From Rhodoferax sp. (GTDB lineage Bacteria > Pseudomonadota > Gammaproteobacteria > Burkholderiales > Burkholderiaceae_C), in NCBI RefSeq assembly GCF_013297935.1, contig NZ_JAAFIX010000001.1:186001-250000 (forward strand): a stretch of 64,000 bases of DNA, written 5' to 3'. The notes beneath the pieces are model-generated. The model searched no databases and was not told the DNA's origin. It was given only the letters and a program-made list of their open reading frames with translations. The position numbers were made by a program, and so were the translations under genes. Of the stretch, positions 47,449 through 58,381 are shown in pieces (positions within the stretch are counted from its first letter, which is position 1; the number at the start of each line of letters is the position of its first letter).

Positions 47449-47805
47449 CTACAGATCTACGGGCTCACTGACACATTTCAATGGGTGTCCTGCTTTATGT
47501 GCGGCCTCCAGCACTTGGTCCACCTTTGTAGCGGCAATATCCTTTGGATAAACGCCGCATACACCGCGTCCGTCCAAGTGGATCTTCAGCATGATGGCGG
47601 TAGCCGCCTCAAGATCTTTGCCAAAGAATTCCTGAATGACCACCACGACAAACTCCATAGGGGTGTAATCGTCATTCAACATGACAACCTGGTACATCGA
47701 GGGCGGCTGCACCTTTTGCGCCAGGCGCTCAAGGACGACAGTGCCTTCATCAACGCCGGAAGGAGGCGGCTTGATTGCAGGTGGTTTGGGGATATTTTTG
47801 GCCAT
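47449..47805 (-). CDS. clpS: ClpA adaptor ClpS
   Basis: A 118-residue adaptor that delivers N-end-rule substrates to ClpAP. The core block [20 protein letters not shown] contains the N-degron pocket residues ([10 protein letters not shown]). It has a Pro-rich N-terminus. It is followed 79 bp later by clpA. Confidence 0.96.
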   Translation of the reverse strand: MAKNIPKPPAIKPPPSGVDEGTVVLERLAQKVQPPSMYQVVMLNDDYTPMEFVVVVIQEFFGKDLEAATAIMLKIHLDGRGVCGVYPKDIAATKVDQVLEAAHKAGHPLKCVSEPVDL

Positions 47806-47888
47806 GAAATGATTCTATCGAGAGGCACAAGGGCGCAAATCTAAAGAAGATATGGGGCGACGCTTCTGCTTTGCAAGCACGAGGTGAG

Positions 47889-47924
47889 AAAAAGCCGCAC
47901 AAACCTGTGAATTTGTGCGGCTTT
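47889..47924. terminator. Bidirectional-looking terminator after icd
   Basis: AAAGCCGCACAAA and TTTGTGCGGCTTT form a 13-bp stem, with an A-run on one side. It lies 30 bp beyond the icd stop on the minus strand. Confidence 0.85.
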
Positions 47925-47953
47925 GTAAGTCTGGACCGAAAATGTCCGGCGGG

Positions 47954-49207
47954 CTACATGTTGTCCATCATGACTTTGCCGAAGCCCGAGCAACTCACTT
48001 GCTGAGCCCCGTCCATCAGACGCGCAAAGTCATAGGTCACTTTTTTGCTGGCGATCGACTTTTCCAGAGAACGGATGATGAGGTCCGCGGCCTCTTTCCA
48101 TCCCATGTGTCGCAGCATCATTTCTGCGGACAAGATTACTGAGCCCGGATTCACATAATCTTTGCCGGCGTACTTCGGCGCGGTGCCATGGGTAGCTTCG
48201 AACATGGCAACCGTATCCGAGAGGTTCGCACCGGGGGCAATGCCAATCCCCCCCACTTGGGCGGCCAAGGCATCAGAGATGTAGTCTCCGTTCAGATTCA
48301 AAGTCGCGATGACGCTGTACTCGAGCGGGCGCAACAAGATCTGCTGTAAGAAGGCATCGGCAATACTGTCTTTGATGGTGATGAACTTACCGGTATGGGG
48401 ATTTTTAAACTTGCACCATGGTCCGCCATCAATCAACTCAGCCCCGAACTCTGTGCGGGCCAAGCTGTAGGCCCAGTCCCGGAAACTGCCCTCGGTGAAC
48501 TTCATGATGTTGCCTTTGTGAACAATGGTCACATTCGGCTTGTCATTGTCGATGGCGTATTGGATCGCTTTCCGGACCAAGCGCTCTGTACCTTCCCGCG
48601 ACACAGGCTTGATCCCCAAGCCGGAGGTTTCAGGGAAACGGATCTTTTGGATTCCAAAATCATCCCGTAGTACTTGGACCAAGCGCAAGGCCTTTTCAGA
48701 CCCGGCCTCGAACTCGATGCCCGCATAAATGTCTTCCGAGTTTTCACGGAACACCACCATGTTGGTTTTCTCGGGCTCTTTCAAGGGGCTTGGAACGCCC
48801 TTGAAGTATTGGATCGGGCGCAAGCATACATACAGATCCAACTCCTGACGGAGAGCGACATTCAGAGACCGAATTCCGCCCCCGACGGGAGTGGTGAGTG
48901 GCCCCTTGATCGAGACCAGGTAATCACGCACCACATCCAAGGTTTCCTGGGGCAACCAGACATCAGGGCCGTACACACGGGTCGCCTTCTCGCCGGCAAA
49001 AATTTCCATCCATTGAATTTTCCGGGCACCACCGTACGCTTTTTCGACCGCGGCATCGACGACCTTGAGCATGACCGGCGTGATGTCAACGCCGACGCCA
49101 TCGCCCTCAATAAACGGGATGATCGGGTGGTCCGGAACATTCAATGTCTTGTCCGGATTAGCGGTGATCTTTTGGCCTTGCTGAGGTACTTGAATGTGCT
49201 GGTACAT
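47954..49207 (-). CDS. icd: NADP-dependent isocitrate dehydrogenase, homodimeric type
   Basis: A 417-residue enzyme of the TCA cycle that converts isocitrate to 2-oxoglutarate and makes NADPH. The family blocks [34 protein letters not shown] and [20 protein letters not shown] are present, with the phosphorylatable Ser region ([18 protein letters not shown]). The ATG at 49207 is preferred to upstream codons. A second, unrelated isocitrate dehydrogenase gene lies at 49914. Confidence 0.97.
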   Translation of the reverse strand: MYQHIQVPQQGQKITANPDKTLNVPDHPIIPFIEGDGVGVDITPVMLKVVDAAVEKAYGGARKIQWMEIFAGEKATRVYGPDVWLPQETLDVVRDYLVSIKGPLTTPVGGGIRSLNVALRQELDLYVCLRPIQYFKGVPSPLKEPEKTNMVVFRENSEDIYAGIEFEAGSEKALRLVQVLRDDFGIQKIRFPETSGLGIKPVSREGTERLVRKAIQYAIDNDKPNVTIVHKGNIMKFTEGSFRDWAYSLARTEFGAELIDGGPWCKFKNPHTGKFITIKDSIADAFLQQILLRPLEYSVIATLNLNGDYISDALAAQVGGIGIAPGANLSDTVAMFEATHGTAPKYAGKDYVNPGSVILSAEMMLRHMGWKEAADLIIRSLEKSIASKKVTYDFARLMDGAQQVSCSGFGKVMMDNM

Positions 49208-49373
49208 AAAAAACAAAACTCCAATATCCAGATCGCCCATCCGCCGAATGGGAGGACGCCTCTGGCGCCGGCGCAAAATGCCTTGGATTCATTCTAGTTG
49301 TAAAGTCTGGCCCTGCTCCCCGCGAAGCCACGACAATGATGTCCCGACTCGCCTCCCTGCCCCTCCGCCCTGT

Positions 49374-49829
49374 ATGAGCCAATTCAAAACACTTTTCCTC
49401 GCCACATTACTTTTCAGCGCGACGTGGGTTCAGGCCCAAGAAAGCGCCCAGCTGGACCTGCCTCGCGTCAAGCTGGGTGCCGGCATGTACCAGATTGAAG
49501 CCCAGGTTGCCCGCACTCCTGACCAGCGCTCCACCGGCTTGATGTTCAGGAAAGAAATGCCCGCCTACGAAGGCATGCTGTTCGTGTTTGAACAGCCCTC
49601 GGGGCTGTGCTTTTGGATGAAGAACACGCTTATCCCACTGACCGCGGCCTTTATCAGTGACGATGGAACTGTCGTGAACCTTGCGGACATGAAACCACAA
49701 ACGACGGACTCTCACTGTGCATTGCGTCCGGTTCGTTATGTGCTGGAAATGAACCAGGGGTGGTTTGAAAAACGAGGCATCAAACCTGGAAGCAAAATCA
49801 GCGGCACTCCTTTTGAGCCCCGTAAGTAA
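49374..49829 (+). CDS. DUF192 family exported protein
   Basis: A 151-residue protein with a signal peptide (LFLATLLFSATWVQAQE) and a DUF192 domain (RTPDQRSTGLMFRKEMP, GLCFWMKNTLIPLTAAF, YVLEMNQGWFEKRGI). The family is widespread and its function unknown. It lies alone on the plus strand between the two isocitrate dehydrogenase genes. The ATG at 49374 gives the signal peptide. Confidence 0.9.
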   Translation: MSQFKTLFLATLLFSATWVQAQESAQLDLPRVKLGAGMYQIEAQVARTPDQRSTGLMFRKEMPAYEGMLFVFEQPSGLCFWMKNTLIPLTAAFISDDGTVVNLADMKPQTTDSHCALRPVRYVLEMNQGWFEKRGIKPGSKISGTPFEPRK

Positions 49830-49849
49830 GCCACCATGAGGCACCAAAG

Positions 49850-49883
49850 AAAAAGGGCTTCGACGCAAGCCGAAACCCTTTTT
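49850..49883. terminator. Bidirectional intrinsic terminator
   Basis: AAAAAGGG...TTCG and CGAA...CCCTTTTT form a stem with short internal mismatch, between the convergent DUF192 and monomeric IDH genes. Confidence 0.8.
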
Positions 49884-49913
49884 AAGACGCACGCCCTCAG
49901 GCAGCTTGCGAAC

Positions 49914-52151
49914 TTAGACTGCCACGGAACCCAAAGCCGCGTTTAGCGTAGCACTCGGGCGCATGATGGCGTCCAGCTTGGCCGTGTCGGGCAAGTAATA
50001 GCCGCCGATATCCACCGGTGAACCTTGCACCGCGGCGAGCTCCGCCACAATGGTTGCTTCTTTTGCAGCCAGGTCCTTCGCCAAGGGAGCAAATTGTGCG
50101 GCAAGCTCTGCGTCCGCAGTTTGCGCTGACAGCGCCTCTGCCCAGTACAAAGACAAGTAGAACTGGCTGCCACGATTGTCCAGCTGACCGGTCTTCGGCG
50201 ACGGGTTCTTGTTGTTGTCCAACAGCTTTCCGGTGGCTGCATCCAGCGTCTGTGCGAGCACCTTCGCTTTGGCATTGCCGGTCTTGAGGCCCAAGTCTTC
50301 CAAAGACACGGCCAATGCCAGGAACTCACCCAATGAGTCCCAACGCAAATGGTTTTCTTCCACCAGTTGCTGCACATGCTTCGGGGCCGAACCGCCCGCG
50401 CCGGTTTCGTACATGCCACCACCTGCCATCAAGGGCACGATAGACAACATCTTGGCAGAGGTGCCGAGTTCCATGATGGGGAACAAATCGGTCAAGTAGT
50501 CGCGCAGAATGTTGCCGGTGGCACTGATGGTGTCCAAGCCACGGACCACGCGCTCCAAGGTGTAGCGCATGGCACGCACTTGGCTCATGATCTGAATGTC
50601 CAGACCCGTGGTGTTGTGCTCGTGCAGGTACATCTTGACCTTGGTGATCAACTGTGCCTCGTGGGGACGGTACTGATCCAACCAGAACACAACCGGCATG
50701 CCGGAGTTGCGGGCACGGTTCACGGCCAGCTTGACCCAGTCACGGATCGCGGCATCTTTAACCTGGCACATGCGCCAGATATCACCGGCTTCCACGTCCT
50801 GGCTCAGCAGCACTTCGCCCGTGGCCAGGTCGGTGATGTTAGCAACGCCGTCTTCCGAAATCTCAAAGGTCTTGTCATGCGAGCCGTACTCTTCAGCTTG
50901 CTGAGCCATCAAGCCCACGTTGGGTACGGTGCCCATGGTCTTGGGATCAAAGTTGCCGTGCCATTTGCAGAAGTTGATCATCTCCTGGTAGATGCGGGCA
51001 AAAGTGGACTCAGGCATCACGGCCTTGACGTCTTTCAGGCGGCCGTTGGCATCCCACATCTTGCCGCCGTTACGGATCATCGCTGGCATGGATGCATCCA
51101 CGATGATGTCGTTAGGCGAATGGAAGTTGGTAATACCCTTAGCCGAATCCACCATGGCCAGCTCAGGGCGGTGCTCATGGCAGGCGTGCAAATCGCGCTT
51201 GATTTCGTCCTGCTTGCTTTGTGGCAGCGCTGCGATCTTGCCGTACAAGTCTGCCATGCCGTTGTTCACGTTCACGCCCAATTCCTTGAACAGGACGCCG
51301 TGCTTTTCGAAAGCTTCTTTATAGAAAATTTTGACGCAGTGGCCGAACACGATGGGGTGCGAGACCTTCATCATGGTGGCCTTGACGTGCAGAGAGAACA
51401 TCACGCCGGTCTTGCGTGCGTCTTCGATTTCTTTTTCGTAAAACTCGAGCAAGGCCTTTTTGCTCATGAACATGCTGTCAATAACTTCGCGGTCCAGCAG
51501 GGACACCTTGGGCTTGAGCACAATGGTCTGGCCACTCTTGGTGATCAGTTCCATCTTGACCTCACGGGCCCGATCGAGGGTGATGGATTTTTCGCCATGG
51601 TAGAAGTCACCGGCATGCATGTGTGACACGTGCGAGCGCGATGCCTGGCTCCACTCCGCCATGCTGTGCGGGTTCTTGCGGGCGTACTCTTTCACAGCTT
51701 TAGGGGCGCGACGGTCCGAGTTGCCTTCACGCAAGACCGGATTTACAGCACTGCCAGTGCACTTGGAATAGCGCGCACGGATAGCGTTTTCTTCGTCAGT
51801 CTTCGGGGACTCAGGGTAGTCCGGAATAGCAAAACCCTTGCTCTGCAGCTCTTTGATACAAGCCACCAACTGACCGACAGACGCGCTGATGTTGGGCAAC
51901 TTGATGATGTTGGCATCTGCTTGCAGGGTCTTTTTACCCAGCTCGGCCAGGGTGTTCGGGACTTTTTGCTCGTCTTTCAGAAAATCGGAGAACTCACCCA
52001 ACACACGGGCAGCGACCGAGATGTCTGACTCCACCACGTTGATGCCTGCAGGTGCAGTGAACGTCCGGATGAGAGGAAGAAATGATGCGGTTGCCAGACG
52101 GGGGGCTTCGTCTGTCAATGTGTAAATAATCGTTGGTTGTTGGGTACTCAT
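49914..52151 (-). CDS. NADP-dependent isocitrate dehydrogenase, monomeric type
   Basis: A 745-residue monomeric IDH (IDH-II), not homologous over its length to the dimeric enzyme. Conserved blocks include [40 protein letters not shown] and [18 protein letters not shown]. It catalyses the same reaction as icd. Carrying both forms next to one another is uncommon; the pair may be used under different conditions, as in Colwellia/Vibrio-type cold-adapted species, but that is inference. Confidence 0.95.
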   Translation of the reverse strand: MSTQQPTIIYTLTDEAPRLATASFLPLIRTFTAPAGINVVESDISVAARVLGEFSDFLKDEQKVPNTLAELGKKTLQADANIIKLPNISASVGQLVACIKELQSKGFAIPDYPESPKTDEENAIRARYSKCTGSAVNPVLREGNSDRRAPKAVKEYARKNPHSMAEWSQASRSHVSHMHAGDFYHGEKSITLDRAREVKMELITKSGQTIVLKPKVSLLDREVIDSMFMSKKALLEFYEKEIEDARKTGVMFSLHVKATMMKVSHPIVFGHCVKIFYKEAFEKHGVLFKELGVNVNNGMADLYGKIAALPQSKQDEIKRDLHACHEHRPELAMVDSAKGITNFHSPNDIIVDASMPAMIRNGGKMWDANGRLKDVKAVMPESTFARIYQEMINFCKWHGNFDPKTMGTVPNVGLMAQQAEEYGSHDKTFEISEDGVANITDLATGEVLLSQDVEAGDIWRMCQVKDAAIRDWVKLAVNRARNSGMPVVFWLDQYRPHEAQLITKVKMYLHEHNTTGLDIQIMSQVRAMRYTLERVVRGLDTISATGNILRDYLTDLFPIMELGTSAKMLSIVPLMAGGGMYETGAGGSAPKHVQQLVEENHLRWDSLGEFLALAVSLEDLGLKTGNAKAKVLAQTLDAATGKLLDNNKNPSPKTGQLDNRGSQFYLSLYWAEALSAQTADAELAAQFAPLAKDLAAKEATIVAELAAVQGSPVDIGGYYLPDTAKLDAIMRPSATLNAALGSVAV

Positions 52152-52341
52152 CGCTTATCTCCAAAAATGAGGTGTTATTGCCGCGGAACTAATTCATGCA
52201 CAGGCAGCAGTCGCCGGATAGTGCGTGATTGTGCTTTCAGTGGTCTGACCCGAAACGCATTTTTTGCAATCCGTTACCGCAATGTGAAATTTAAATCCGC
52301 TTTGAGGAAATATTTTTATAGGTGCAGTGCAACATCGGCAT

Positions 52342-52377
52342 AAAAAAAGGCCCGGAGGTTACCCGCCGGACCTTTTT
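52342..52377 (-). terminator. Intrinsic terminator after sodB
   Basis: On the minus strand AGGTCCGG/CCGGGCCT pairs (one G-T) around a GC-rich loop and is followed by seven T. The rest of the 52152-52390 gap is AT-rich and shows no gene. Confidence 0.82.
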
Positions 52378-52390
52378 AGAGTGCAAAACT

Positions 52391-52972
52391 TCAGGCAAAG
52401 TTAGCAGCTGCAAATTCCCAGTTCACCAATTTGTCGAGGAAGGTTTCCACGAACTTCGGGCGCATGTTGCGGTAATCGATGTAGTAGGCGTGCTCCCACA
52501 CGTCAACGGTCAGCAATGCTGTGTCAGCGGTTGTCAGCGGGGTGCCTGCTGCGCCGGTGTTCACGATATCGACAGAACCATCGGCTTTCTTCACCAACCA
52601 GGTCCAGCCGGAACCGAAGTTACCGACCGCGGACTTCACGAACGCTTCCTTGAAAGCAGCATAAGAACCCCATTTGGCATTGATGGACTCGGCCAAAGCA
52701 CCTGTGGGCTCGCCGCCGCCTTGTGGCTTCATGCAGTTCCAGAAAAATGTGTGATTCCAGATCTGGGCTGCGTTGTTGTACACGCCACCGCTGGACTTCT
52801 TGATGATTTCTTCGAGCGACATGCTCTCGAACTCTGTGCCCTTTTGCAGGTTGTTCAAGTTGACCACGTAAGCGTTGTGGTGCTTACCGTGGTGGAACTC
52901 CAGAGTTTCCTGAGAGTAGGCAGGGGCCAATGCATCAATAGCGTAGGGCAGCGCGGGCAGGGTATGTTCCAT
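52391..52972 (-). CDS. sodB: Iron superoxide dismutase
   Basis: A 193-residue Fe-type superoxide dismutase that removes superoxide in the cytoplasm. Metal ligands fall in [21 protein letters not shown] and [13 protein letters not shown]. The segment [19 protein letters not shown] favours iron over manganese. Length is standard. It is followed by its own terminator. Confidence 0.96.
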   Translation of the reverse strand: MEHTLPALPYAIDALAPAYSQETLEFHHGKHHNAYVVNLNNLQKGTEFESMSLEEIIKKSSGGVYNNAAQIWNHTFFWNCMKPQGGGEPTGALAESINAKWGSYAAFKEAFVKSAVGNFGSGWTWLVKKADGSVDIVNTGAAGTPLTTADTALLTVDVWEHAYYIDYRNMRPKFVETFLDKLVNWEFAAANFA

Positions 52973-53018
52973 GAGATCCTCGTAGTGGGTGGGTTGTTAA
53001 CAAAACTGATTGTAGAAA

Positions 53019-54317
53019 CTAATTGCTGCGAACTTTTTGCACGGTCATATCAACCGTACCGTCTGCGAGGGTGGCCTTGATCAAGCCGCCGGGTTGCGCT
53101 TGATGAACGGAATTGATGGTGAACCCGTCGGCATCCGACAACCGGGCGTAGCCGCGCTGGAGAACTAGGTTCGGATCCAGTAGGCGCAAGCGCAAGGCAG
53201 CCTGTGCCATGCGATCCTGCGCTTTTCGGGCGGCTGTTTGAAGCCCGTTGGTAAACCTGTCTGACGCGGCTTCAGCGTCGCGGCGGGCCTCCTGCACACA
53301 AGTTTGTCGAGCAACTTTAAGCGTCTGCGCCATGTGCTGCAAACGTAACGCGTGCCCAGCCACCACGCCGGAGGGGCGACCTGCCCGAGCGGCAACGCGG
53401 TCCAGGCGCTGCGCGTGGACGTCCAGCTTTCTCTGCACCGCATCGCGCAAGCGGTTCTCCATCAGGTCAATCGCAGCCAAGCAGGTCGCGGTCGGCGCGG
53501 CCACCATTTCTGCTGCTGCCGTAGGTGTGGGCGCACGCACATCGGCCACGAAATCAGCAATCGTAAAGTCGGTCTCATGCCCCACTCCACAAACCACGGG
53601 CACCGGTAGCTCGCTCAACGCCAACGCCAATGCCTCGTCATTAAAGGCCCACAGGTCTTCCATAGACCCGCCTCCCCGCACGAGCAGAATCACGTCCAAC
53701 GGCAGACCAGTCCCATCGAGGTCAGCGGCCCGTGTAGTCAGTGCCTGCAGGGCCCTCACAATGTCTCCAGGTGCCTGAGCACCTTGCACCGCCGCAGGAG
53801 CCAGAACGACGGGAATGTGAGGCACACGCCGCCGCAGCGCGGTTGCAACATCGTGCAAGGCGGCGGCCCCCAGAGATGTCACCAGGCCAATAGCGCGAGG
53901 CATAACAGGGAGCGGGCGCTTGCGTTCGGAGGCAAACAAACCTGCCGCCTCCAGGCGGTTCTTCAGGCGAACAAACTCTTCAAATAAATTGCCCTGCCCT
54001 TGCCGGCGCATGCCCTCCACGATCAGCTGGAGATCGCCACGCGGCCCATAGATATCCAGACGCCCCGACACCTCCACCAACTCTCCATCACGGGGCGCAA
54101 AATCAAGCTGCGATGCAGCACGTTTGAACATGGCGCAACGGATTTGTGCGTCCTGATCTTTGAGCGAAAAATAGCAATGCCCGCTTGCCGCCCTCGAAAA
54201 GCCGGACAGCTCTCCACTCACCCGAACAGGGTTGAAGCGGGCATTCAGTGTGTCAGCCAGTGCGCGGCACAGCGCCTCGACCCGCCATACCCGGCGATCT
54301 GCATCGTTAGTAGTCAT
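53019..54317 (-). CDS. xseA: Exodeoxyribonuclease VII large subunit
   Basis: A 432-residue subunit of the single-strand exonuclease ExoVII. It has the N-terminal OB fold (VRVSGELSGFSRAASGHCYF, LKDQDAQIRCAMF), the catalytic domain (LPVMPRAIGLVTSLGAAALH, LLVRGGGSMEDLWAFNDE, VCGVGHETDFTIADFVAD) and a C-terminal coiled coil. The ATG at 54317 is chosen over upstream codons. Confidence 0.96.
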   Translation of the reverse strand: MTTNDADRRVWRVEALCRALADTLNARFNPVRVSGELSGFSRAASGHCYFSLKDQDAQIRCAMFKRAASQLDFAPRDGELVEVSGRLDIYGPRGDLQLIVEGMRRQGQGNLFEEFVRLKNRLEAAGLFASERKRPLPVMPRAIGLVTSLGAAALHDVATALRRRVPHIPVVLAPAAVQGAQAPGDIVRALQALTTRAADLDGTGLPLDVILLVRGGGSMEDLWAFNDEALALALSELPVPVVCGVGHETDFTIADFVADVRAPTPTAAAEMVAAPTATCLAAIDLMENRLRDAVQRKLDVHAQRLDRVAARAGRPSGVVAGHALRLQHMAQTLKVARQTCVQEARRDAEAASDRFTNGLQTAARKAQDRMAQAALRLRLLDPNLVLQRGYARLSDADGFTINSVHQAQPGGLIKATLADGTVDMTVQKVRSN

Positions 54318-54489
54318 ACAGCCCTTGGTGATGCGATGCTGAAAACACCGCCACCTTTGTGCAAAAAAATCAAATCGTATCGTTCCATGAACGCGGGAGT
54401 ATGCCTTGTGCTCCCCGCGGCCTCGGGCATTGCGGCGGTGGGCCATAATCGCCCAGCTTTTTGCTTTTTAACCGCGCGGAGATCTGCAT

Positions 54490-55116
54490 TTGTTTTCCAT
54501 CATTCAAGCCGCTGGCTGGCCCATCTGGCCCCTGATTGCATGCTCCATTCTGGCGCTCGCCATTGTCATCGAGCGCTTCATCAGCCTCAAGACCTCCAAG
54601 GTGGCACCGCCCCGTTTGTTGGACGAGGTGTTGAGCGTCACCAAAAGTACCGTCCCCGGTCCCGACGTGGTCACCCAGCTCGAAAAGAACTCTGCGCTCG
54701 GTGAGGTGCTGGCCTCCGGACTGCGTGCGATGAATAGCAACCCCCATTGCTCCGAAGAAGACTTGCGTGCCACCATGGAGGGCGCAGGCCGGGTCGTGGC
54801 TCAGCGTCTGGAGCACTACCTCAGTGCTTTGGGCACCATCGCGTCGGCCGCGCCCATGCTCGGGTTGTTTGGCACGGTGGTCGGCATGATTGAAATTTTC
54901 GGCTCCCAAGCGCCCGGGGGAACCAGCGGTGGCAATCCGGCGCAACTGGCCCACGGCATTTCTATTGCGCTTTACAACACCGCATTTGGTCTGGTGGTTG
55001 CCATTCCTTCCTTGATTTTTTGGCGCTATTTCCGGGGTCGGGTTGATGCTTACCTGTTGACCCTGGAACTCAGCGCAGAGCACTTGGTGCGCCACCTCAA
55101 GTCGCTGCGCAAGTAA
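54490..55116 (+). CDS. MotA/TolQ/ExbB proton channel family protein
   Basis: A 208-residue ExbB-like membrane protein. Its start is a TTG (read as Met) ten bases after a GGAG site; the following FSIIQAAGWPIWPLIACSIL is the first membrane segment. The conserved block ASAAPMLGLFGTVVGMIEIF is present. Together with the next gene it forms the second ExbB/ExbD pair of the window. Its place before lpxK suggests a role in outer-membrane maintenance, or simply conserved gene order. Confidence 0.93.
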   Translation: MFSIIQAAGWPIWPLIACSILALAIVIERFISLKTSKVAPPRLLDEVLSVTKSTVPGPDVVTQLEKNSALGEVLASGLRAMNSNPHCSEEDLRATMEGAGRVVAQRLEHYLSALGTIASAAPMLGLFGTVVGMIEIFGSQAPGGTSGGNPAQLAHGISIALYNTAFGLVVAIPSLIFWRYFRGRVDAYLLTLELSAEHLVRHLKSLRK

Positions 55117-55125
55117 AGGATTGCC

Positions 55126-55551
55126 ATGAACTTCCGGCGCCGTCACCAGGAAGAGCCTGAAATTAACCTGATCCCCTTCATCGACGTGCTGTTGGTGATC
55201 CTGATCTTTTTGATGCTCTCCACCACCTACAGCAAGTTCACCGAGCTGCAACTCAAACTGCCTGTCGCTGATGCGGACGCGCAGCGGGACTACCCCAAAG
55301 AACTGATTGTCTCTGTGGGCGCCGATGGCGCCTACAGCATCAACAAGCAAGTCTTGGCAGGCCGCAGTACCGAGGCCTTATCGATGGCGCTGACCGAAAG
55401 CGCAAAGGCCGGCAAAGACACCGTCATCATCATCAGTGCCGATGCAAGCGCGCGGCACCAAGCGGTCGTCACCGTCATGGAGGCAGCCCGCCGTTCCGGC
55501 ATGAACCAAATCACCTTCGCCACCCAGGCGTCCGGTACCAGCGGCAAGTAA
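55126..55551 (+). CDS. ExbD/TolR family protein
   Basis: A 141-residue ExbD-like protein with one membrane helix and the essential Asp in EINLIPFIDVLLVILIFLM. Pairs with the preceding ExbB-like protein. It lies three bases before lpxK, so the genes are probably one transcript. Confidence 0.93.
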   Translation: MNFRRRHQEEPEINLIPFIDVLLVILIFLMLSTTYSKFTELQLKLPVADADAQRDYPKELIVSVGADGAYSINKQVLAGRSTEALSMALTESAKAGKDTVIIISADASARHQAVVTVMEAARRSGMNQITFATQASGTSGK

Positions 55552-55554
55552 GCC

Positions 55555-56610
55555 ATGGGCCCGGCACTCCAGGCAGCCATTACCCGCGCCTGGGTCGCTG
55601 GCGGGTGGGTCAGCATCGGGTTGTCGCCTGTGGCCTGGCTGTATGGCGCACTGACCGGCCTGCAACGGGCCGCTTACCGGGTGGGCCTATTGCGCAGTCA
55701 CCGACTTCCAGTTCCCGTGATTGTGGTCGGCAATGTGGTTGCCGGCGGTGCCGGTAAAACCCCCACAGTTCTGGGCGTGGTAGCGCACCTGATTGCGCAA
55801 GGTTATCGGCCGGGCATTATTTCGCGGGGTTACGGCGGGAGCCATCAGGTCCCTACCGAGGTCATATCCGGCAGCCTTGCCGCCGATGTCGGCGATGAGC
55901 CCTTGCTCATGCATCGCAACAGCGGCGTACCTGTGGTGGTCGGGCGCGACCGCGTCGCTGCGGGCCTCTGCCTGCTGAACCTCCATCCGGACACCACGCA
56001 CGTGGTCTGCGACGACGGTCTACAGCACTACCGGCTCTACCGAGATTTCGAAATCTGCGTATTCGATGCCCGCGGAACCGGCAACGGGCGCCTCCTGCCG
56101 GCCGGACCCTTACGCCAGGCTTGGCCCCGCGCGGCGGTAGCCCCGGCCGGGCAGGCCGTGGAACGAACGCTGGTGCTGCACACGGGCGCAAACGCCCTCC
56201 CCGGCTTTAAAGCCCGGCGTGCTCTGGCGCCTTTTGCCTTAAACGCAGCAGGTCAGGCCATGGAACTCTCCGCGCTGAGAGACCTGAAGACTCCTTGCCA
56301 TGCGGTGGCGGGGATTGCGCAGCCTGAGAATTTTTTCTCCATGTTGCGGGACCTAGGCCTCTCATTGGCCAGTACCCGGGCGCTGCCGGATCACTATGAT
56401 TTTGATAGCTATCCCCGCAATGAATACAAGGGCAAAACCCTTATTTGCACTGAAAAAGATGCCACAAAGCTTTGGCAGCACCGACCGGACGCCTGGTCGG
56501 TTCCCTTGATTCAAACTCTGCCCTCTGATTTTCTGGCTGCCTTGGACGCTGGTTTGCATGGAGTGCGCAAGGCCTCGGTATCATCGCCCCATGGACACAC
56601 GACTCATTGA
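55555..56610 (+). CDS. lpxK: Tetraacyldisaccharide 4'-kinase LpxK
   Basis: A 351-residue inner-membrane kinase that adds the 4'-phosphate in lipid A synthesis. The N-terminal membrane stretch and P-loop [20 protein letters not shown] are followed by [27 protein letters not shown] and TEKDATKL. Codons about 282-299, between DHYDF and TEKD, are encoded by dispersed repeat copy 9, in a variable region. It overlaps the next gene by 20 bp. Confidence 0.95.
   Translation: MGPALQAAITRAWVAGGWVSIGLSPVAWLYGALTGLQRAAYRVGLLRSHRLPVPVIVVGNVVAGGAGKTPTVLGVVAHLIAQGYRPGIISRGYGGSHQVPTEVISGSLAADVGDEPLLMHRNSGVPVVVGRDRVAAGLCLLNLHPDTTHVVCDDGLQHYRLYRDFEICVFDARGTGNGRLLPAGPLRQAWPRAAVAPAGQAVERTLVLHTGANALPGFKARRALAPFALNAAGQAMELSALRDLKTPCHAVAGIAQPENFFSMLRDLGLSLASTRALPDHYDFDSYPRNEYKGKTLICTEKDATKLWQHRPDAWSVPLIQTLPSDFLAALDAGLHGVRKASVSSPHGHTTH
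56397..56452 (+). repeat. Dispersed repeat, copy 9 (inside lpxK)
   Basis: TTTTGATAGCTATC-CCCGCA-ATGAATACAAGGGC matches copy 3 nearly base for base, then diverges into TTATTTGCAC. It is in the sense orientation in lpxK but in a reading frame shifted relative to copies 6 and 10 (peptide [13 protein letters not shown]). Confidence 0.82.
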
Positions 56611-56773
56611 ACTGCTGGTTTGCCCTGTCACCAAAGGGCCACTTGAATTCGACCGCGACAAACAAGAACTAATATCCCGAAGCGCACGCTTGGCTTACCC
56701 CGTGCGCGATGGCATTCCGGTGCTTCTGGAAAACGAGGCCCGTGTATTGAGCGACGCTGAACTGGAAGGCTGA
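56591..56773 (+). CDS. Trm112-family small protein
   Basis: A 60-residue Trm112/YcaR-like protein with [20 protein letters not shown] and [19 protein letters not shown]. Homologues activate methyltransferases in eukaryotes, while the bacterial role is unclear. The gene is conserved between lpxK and kdsB. It starts within the end of lpxK and stops one base before kdsB. Confidence 0.9.
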   Translation: MDTRLIELLVCPVTKGPLEFDRDKQELISRSARLAYPVRDGIPVLLENEARVLSDAELEG

Positions 56774-56774
56774 T

Positions 56775-57539
56775 ATGGCCTATACCGTCCTCATTCCGGC
56801 GCGCCTCGCATCCACACGTCTACCCAACAAGCCTTTGGTCGACATCGGGGGCCTGCCCATGGTGGTGCGCGTAGCCCAAAGGGTCAAAACGGGACTGTCG
56901 CCCGACGTCCGCATTGTGGTGGCCGCAGATGACGCCAGTATTCTGGCAGCGTGTCAGAACCACGGAATTGAGTGCCTGTTGACCCGCACGGACCACCCCT
57001 CGGGGAGCGACCGCTTGGCAGAGGCTTGCACCCTGCTGAACCTGGCCGATGAGGACATCGTGGTCAACGTCCAAGGCGATGAACCACTCATCGATACCAC
57101 GCTGATATCAGCCGTCGCCGATCTTCTACAAACCCATCCTGTGGCGACCATGGGCACCGCAGCACACGCCATTCACGACCTTGCTGATTTCGTGAATCCC
57201 AATGTGGTGAAGGTGGTCACCGATGCCGCCGGCTTGGCCATGTATTTCAGCCGGGCTCCGATTGCCTGGTGGCGCGATGGATTCGCCCAAGGAGTTCATA
57301 CGCTGCCGAGTCCGGCACCGCTTCGGCACATCGGCATCTATTCCTACCGGGTCGGCTTTTTGAGGAGCTTTCCTGGCCTGCAGCAGGCCCCTGTGGAAAT
57401 CACCGAGGCACTGGAGCAACTGCGGGCCATGTGGCATGGTCACCGCATTGCCGTACATATCACCCCCGACGCCCCGGGACCGGGGGTCGACACCCCGGAA
57501 GACCTGGAGCGGGTGCGACGTCTGATCCAGTCTGACTAA
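56775..57539 (+). CDS. kdsB: 3-deoxy-manno-octulosonate cytidylyltransferase
   Basis: A 254-residue enzyme that activates KDO with CTP for lipopolysaccharide core synthesis. Motifs are [30 protein letters not shown] and [12 protein letters not shown]. It acts in the same pathway as lpxK upstream. Length is typical. Confidence 0.97.
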   Translation: MAYTVLIPARLASTRLPNKPLVDIGGLPMVVRVAQRVKTGLSPDVRIVVAADDASILAACQNHGIECLLTRTDHPSGSDRLAEACTLLNLADEDIVVNVQGDEPLIDTTLISAVADLLQTHPVATMGTAAHAIHDLADFVNPNVVKVVTDAAGLAMYFSRAPIAWWRDGFAQGVHTLPSPAPLRHIGIYSYRVGFLRSFPGLQQAPVEITEALEQLRAMWHGHRIAVHITPDAPGPGVDTPEDLERVRRLIQSD

Positions 57540-57581
57540 GGTCCGGATACTCTTCTTCTCTGTAAGTTCCACGCCGGTTAG

Positions 57582-58337
<756 letters not shown>

Positions 58338-58354
58338 GCGAACAAGCTCCCCTC

Positions 58355-58381
58355 AAAAAGCCGCTTCAGCGGCTTTTTTTA
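58355..58381. terminator. Intrinsic terminator after adk
   Basis: AAGCCGCT/AGCGGCTT with a short TC loop, flanked by A-run and T-run. The asparaginase stop codon on the other strand lies in the T-run, so both genes can use it. Confidence 0.9.

Noticed and set aside
50349..51626. A 425-codon open frame antisense to monomeric IDH
   Set aside because: It mirrors the real gene's codon structure and has His-rich, domain-free sequence typical of a shadow frame.
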